Shown here piece after piece: positions 60,168-64,000 of a stretch of 64,000 bases of DNA; within the stretch, counting starts at the first letter, position 1, and each line of letters opens with the position of its first letter. The stretch lies in assembly GCA_963514095.1 (NCBI GenBank), contig OY741280.1:13648297-13712296 (forward strand), in the 5' to 3' direction. Source of the DNA: Eutrigla gurnardus. Its lineage: Eukaryota; Chordata; Actinopteri; Perciformes; Triglidae. A program made the position numbers and the translations under genes. Under the pieces are notes generated by a model. That model made no database searches. It worked only from the letters and a program-made list of their open reading frames with translations, and was not told the origin of the DNA.

Positions 60168-61871
60168 CAACTGTATTACAAATACCGAAGCGTGCTGCCC
60201 ATATTCTCTTCCAGACGCCCACATGCGCATACTGTACATGTGCCTCCATGTCTGGTCAGAAGCTGCAGACAACACGGGTCTCGTATACAAATGTAACTCA
60301 AAGGACTGACATCCCATCAAAGACTTGTTAAACACTGAATCAGAAGTTGTGCTATCTCCGTCTGAGAAGACGACCAGCGACAATCATCCAACCGATTTGT
60401 GAGGTATATTGAGCCGAATCCAAGTTTGCTGTTTTATTTTTATTTATTTATTTTTTTAATGAGTATAATTCCATTTTCAAATGGAATCATTCTCATTTTG
60501 TTCTCTTTTTAACTGACTCGGTCTGTTGAGTGTTGACGGATAGACTTTCACAAAAGTATTGCAATTCCAACTAACGCTGACTGAAATGGAGTATGTGAGT
60601 CTGGGACGAGGAGCGTTCACAGCTCATAGTTTGGCTTATGAATACAGGAGATCTGGGAATTCATGTTTTTTAACAAAAGAAGAATTAGAAGGGATGAAAG
60701 ATGTTTTTTTTTGTTTTTTTTAATGTGTACTTTGGAGGAATGTTACATCAAACCAAAACTGACTCGGATTTCTCAATGAAGGCGAATATTTTGACTACAG
60801 ATCACAACCATCTGTTCTTTTGAAAGCGACTTTTTATGCCAAGTACTTTGTCCTCACACACACAAAATATGTGAACTTGACATACCGGTATGCATAGAAA
60901 TCAACCTGAAATTCTGTGTAAAAGCGAAGTGTTAAAGCAAAAAAGAAAAAAAAAAAAAAAAAAAATCAGTTTGATGTTATATGAATATATATGTTACTCA
61001 TATATTCTTTTACTCTGTGATGTATTGCTGCAATGGAAGAAATTCACTTTAAAATGTTGACGTATAAATTATTGGAATGTGATTATAAACATTTTTCTTT
61101 TCTTTTACTTGACAAATATGATATGAAAGAAGGTTGTACAGTATATTCACTCATATTTATGCTAGAGATGATAAAAAAAGAGAGGACCACATTCATATTT
61201 CCCAAGAAGCCAGTAAACATTGGCAATCATTAAGATTTTTCGGCGTAAACAGTCTGTTTACTCTAAATCAAAGGGTGTAGGTGTTATTAAGGTGCAACAG
61301 TAACCTCTACAAATCTCAAGTTTCATGTAAATGTGACTTAACATCTTTTATGTGCACCGAAATTTGAAGTACAAATGTAATTGTACGAGTATTTCAGTGC
61401 TACTGTGGCGATGGAGATTACAGATGTGACGATGCAGAGTAACAAACCACTAACGGACGCACTGACGTTGGTAGTGAGTAACTGCAGCATCCACCAAACC
61501 ACACTGTGTTTTTGTAGGATTTACTGATAGATCTGTTTGCATTCTGCTTCATTTTCACCTGCACCTGCTGGTCTGAAAACCACGAGATGCAGTAGTCTTC
61601 ACAGGTGGATGAAATCTCTCTTCTGCACATTTCAAGTAAGTAATTAGGTACATTAGTCCACATTTCACTCCAATAGCATCTTGTGGTCAAGTGCCAAATA
61701 TAGATTAATTAAATAAAAGAGAAAAAAACAGTATTATATCCATTTATACTGTACAGTTGTTACCTGTCGAACAAAAAAGAAACTTTGTCACTGTATCATT
61801 TTGTAGATTTTGTATTGTTAACTTGCATTATGTGTTCGGTGTAGAATGGACATTTTGTTTTTTTGAATAAA
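60021..61871 (+). terminator. ncald: ncald 3' UTR with polyadenylation signal
   Basis: An AATAAA at 61866-61871 lies about 1.85 kb past the stop. The UTR holds a CA microsatellite (60135-60165) and a poly(A) tract near 60943-60965. No ORF in it has recognisable similarity. Confidence 0.7.
60135..60165. repeat. (CA)n microsatellite in the ncald 3' UTR
   Basis: About 15 uninterrupted CA units; in mRNA this would be a CA-rich tract. Confidence 0.95.
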
Positions 61872-64000
61872 GACAAAATGGGAAATGGCATATTACCTTT
61901 TTTTCATATAGATAGATAACATAATGTAGCATGCAATAAAGATATAATTAGCCATGACAACTGCATAACAAGTACTGGATGAATTACCCATAATAGTCAT
62001 GGTTCCCTGATGATAAATCCTTATGAACGTTTCCTCTTTTATATTTATTATAGATCAAATTTGCTACACAAATTCAGTTTTACACAGGCTGGATTGGAAT
62101 ACGTTTTGTGATCCCCTCACTTCTCTTACATTATCTGGTTTGACGATGCTCACCCTGAGATGGTGAACATGCTAACGTAGTTTCTGCCCAACATTAGCAT
62201 GGTAGCATCGCTGATGCAAACAAAATACAGCTAAATCAAACCACATCTCTGCCACGGACAGTCAACTAGACTGCTAAAACAAGAGTGCTAACGCTAATGC
62301 AACGCTCACTAAAGCAACCTTTCCCCTTAGCCTTGCTAAAACCAAATTTACATTTGTTTGTCTCATTCTAATTGAAAAAATGCGACATTTTGAATATTTT
62401 GAACTGCTAACGTAGTTTCTGCCCAACATTAGCATGGTAGCATCGTTGTTGTGAGAAACGTCAGCAAGCTGATGCAAACAAAATACAGCTAAACCAAACC
62501 ACCATCTCTGCCACGGACAGTCAAATGCAACGCTCACTAAAGCAACCTTTCCCCTTAGCCTTGCTAAAACCAAATTTAAATTTGTTTGTCTCATTCTAAT
62601 TGAAAAAATGCGACATTTTGAATATTTTGCACTGCTAACGTAGTTTCTGCCCAACATTAGCATGGTAGCACCGTTGTTGTGAGAAATGTCAGCAAGCTGA
62701 TGCAAACAAAATACAGCTAAACCAAACCACATCTCTGCCACGGACAGTCAACTAGACTGCTAAAACAAGAGTGCTAACGCTAATGCAACGCTCACTAAAG
62801 CAACCTTTCCCCTTAGCCTTGCTAAAACCCAATTTACATTTGTTTGTCTCATTCTAATTGAAAAAATGCGACATTTTGAATTTGAATTAATCATCATAAT
62901 TGAGTTTGATTAACCTGTGTAGCTAACGGAACAGTAGCTTAATCTCATAATGAAGAGAGAAACTATTTTCTCAAAGATAACCAAACACGCCTAGCTTAGC
63001 AGAGTCATTGTGTCTATCTGTAGGCTACTGCTCACTGATGGAAAACATGTTTAAAATTATGCTAGTTAGTCATTAAGCTTGTGTTATTGTGTGACCTCAG
63101 CCTCGATACCTCAAAGAGGCTCAATCAAATCTTTTTTCAAAAATGACATCTCTACGTTTATACCTTTTATTCATTTTTCAATACAGCCAAGCACATGAGG
63201 CCAAGTGCTGTTTGTCACCCGAAATAAGTTGTTTACAGTATTTGTCATTGCCATATCATGTTAGGTCCTACAAAGAAACACTTTAGGTTATTTGTTGAAA
63301 TGTAAATAGAATGGCTGAATAATAGAGATACAGTGTTTAAAAGCTCCTTTAGGACTCTGAGAGGGGGTGACTATAAACAAAGTCACTGAAATGTAGGCTG
63401 ACTTGAAATCCTTGGATAAATTGCTAGAGAAATGCAAAACATTGTCATTAATAAATAATAATACAACTAACAAAAACAAAGGCATGCAAAGAAGCTAAGT
63501 TAATTAGGACCAACTATTTCAAGCTACATACAGTACATCAGTCCTGATGTGTTATTTGGCAAAAAGACTGTACAGCAAAGTAGAACTTTTTTTTTTTTAT
63601 ACAATAAAAAATATTCCGGAAAAGTGGAGGACATTGATTCGTACTCCATCATTTCACCTCACAGCATAGAGGCTGAGTACAATGAGGAAGTGAGTAGAAC
63701 CAGTTCATAAGAAATTCTATCATGTCCTCTTGCTATCAGAGCGTCCTCCGGCACAGAAAATATGACTTGCTTCGTAGGATAACAGTCTCAGAGAGGGATC
63801 AGGTGTGTGTAGACGTCGACCTCAGCGCGTCGGACCGACGCCACCAGTGGACTGTCACCAATACTGTCAGTCAGCTTATCAGCCAATCGGTGGCAGCCTC
63901 GGTAGATTTCAGCCGACCAGCAGTCACAGCGTCTCTTTCGTCACAACCTGCGGTCCCTTGGGTCGGCCGACGAGCCGTCAGATCTCGGTCAGCGTGATCT
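61872..64000. other. Downstream flank of ncald to the window edge
   Basis: It contains the three-copy tandem repeat at 62171-62880. The last 250 bases (63750-64000) are richer in CpG than the surroundings and are open in one plus-strand frame to the edge. They could be the promoter or first exon of the next gene. The translated frame was not recognised. Confidence 0.45.
62171..62880. repeat. Tandem repeat of about 230 bp, three copies
   Basis: GCTAACGTAGTTTCTGCCCA starts copies at 62171, 62406 and 62634, and each copy ends in 'gaaaaaatgcgacattttga'. Copies differ by small indels (for example an 'ctagactgctaaaacaagag' segment is present in the first and third only). The minus-strand frame across it is a by-product of the repeat. 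Confidence 0.93.

Noticed and set aside
62274..62741. 155-residue minus-strand frame with internal repeats
   Set aside because: It follows exactly the tandem DNA repeat and has no recognisable domain.

Overview
The window is vertebrate nuclear DNA, most likely from a ray-finned (percomorph-type) teleost. Genes are split into small exons with GT-AG introns. The intergenic DNA is AT-rich with long CA, CT and TG microsatellites, and several repeat families familiar from fish genomes are present. Five protein-coding genes can be rebuilt exon by exon from protein similarity and splice signals. Nothing bacterial, no CRISPR array and no tRNA or rRNA gene was seen.

Layout, left to right. (1) rnf19a on the minus strand, coding exons 1449-8389, noncoding first exon and promoter near 16.34-16.5 kb, with an 8 kb first intron. 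(2) ptpn2 on the plus strand, 18531-26954. Its catalytic exons are missing around a 200-N assembly gap. (3) psmg2 on the minus strand, 29504-31779, complete in seven exons and convergent with ptpn2. (4) Two tandem minus-strand copies of a GRHPR-like D-2-hydroxyacid dehydrogenase, A at 32815-35530 and B at 37809-39615. Copy A carries a clean solo LTR in an intron. Copy B has a 41-bp minisatellite of about 47 units just upstream. (5) About 8 kb without recognised genes (41.6-49.6 kb), holding a CTCF-type motif and a repeat with two perfect oestrogen-response-element palindromes. (6) ncald on the plus strand, with a CRE-bearing CpG-type promoter and noncoding exon near 49.6-49.88 kb, coding exons 57592-60020 and a polyadenylation signal at 61866. 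(7) A 3' tail with a three-copy tandem repeat and an open, CpG-containing edge.

The genes do not form a pathway: a membrane-anchored RBR ubiquitin ligase, a tyrosine phosphatase, a proteasome assembly chaperone, two metabolic reductases and a neuronal calcium sensor. The order does carry information. RNF19A and NCALD are neighbours in one human region (8q22), while PTPN2 and PSMG2 are convergent neighbours in another (18p11), so the window looks like a junction of two ancestral linkage blocks.

The observations most worth checking are: the origin of the 41-bp minisatellite from an interspersed repeat also present at 11.15 kb; the all-replacement divergence between the two dehydrogenase copies in exons 4-5; the missing ptpn2 catalytic exons; and the repeat-borne ERE palindromes. 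I found no undescribed multi-gene system.
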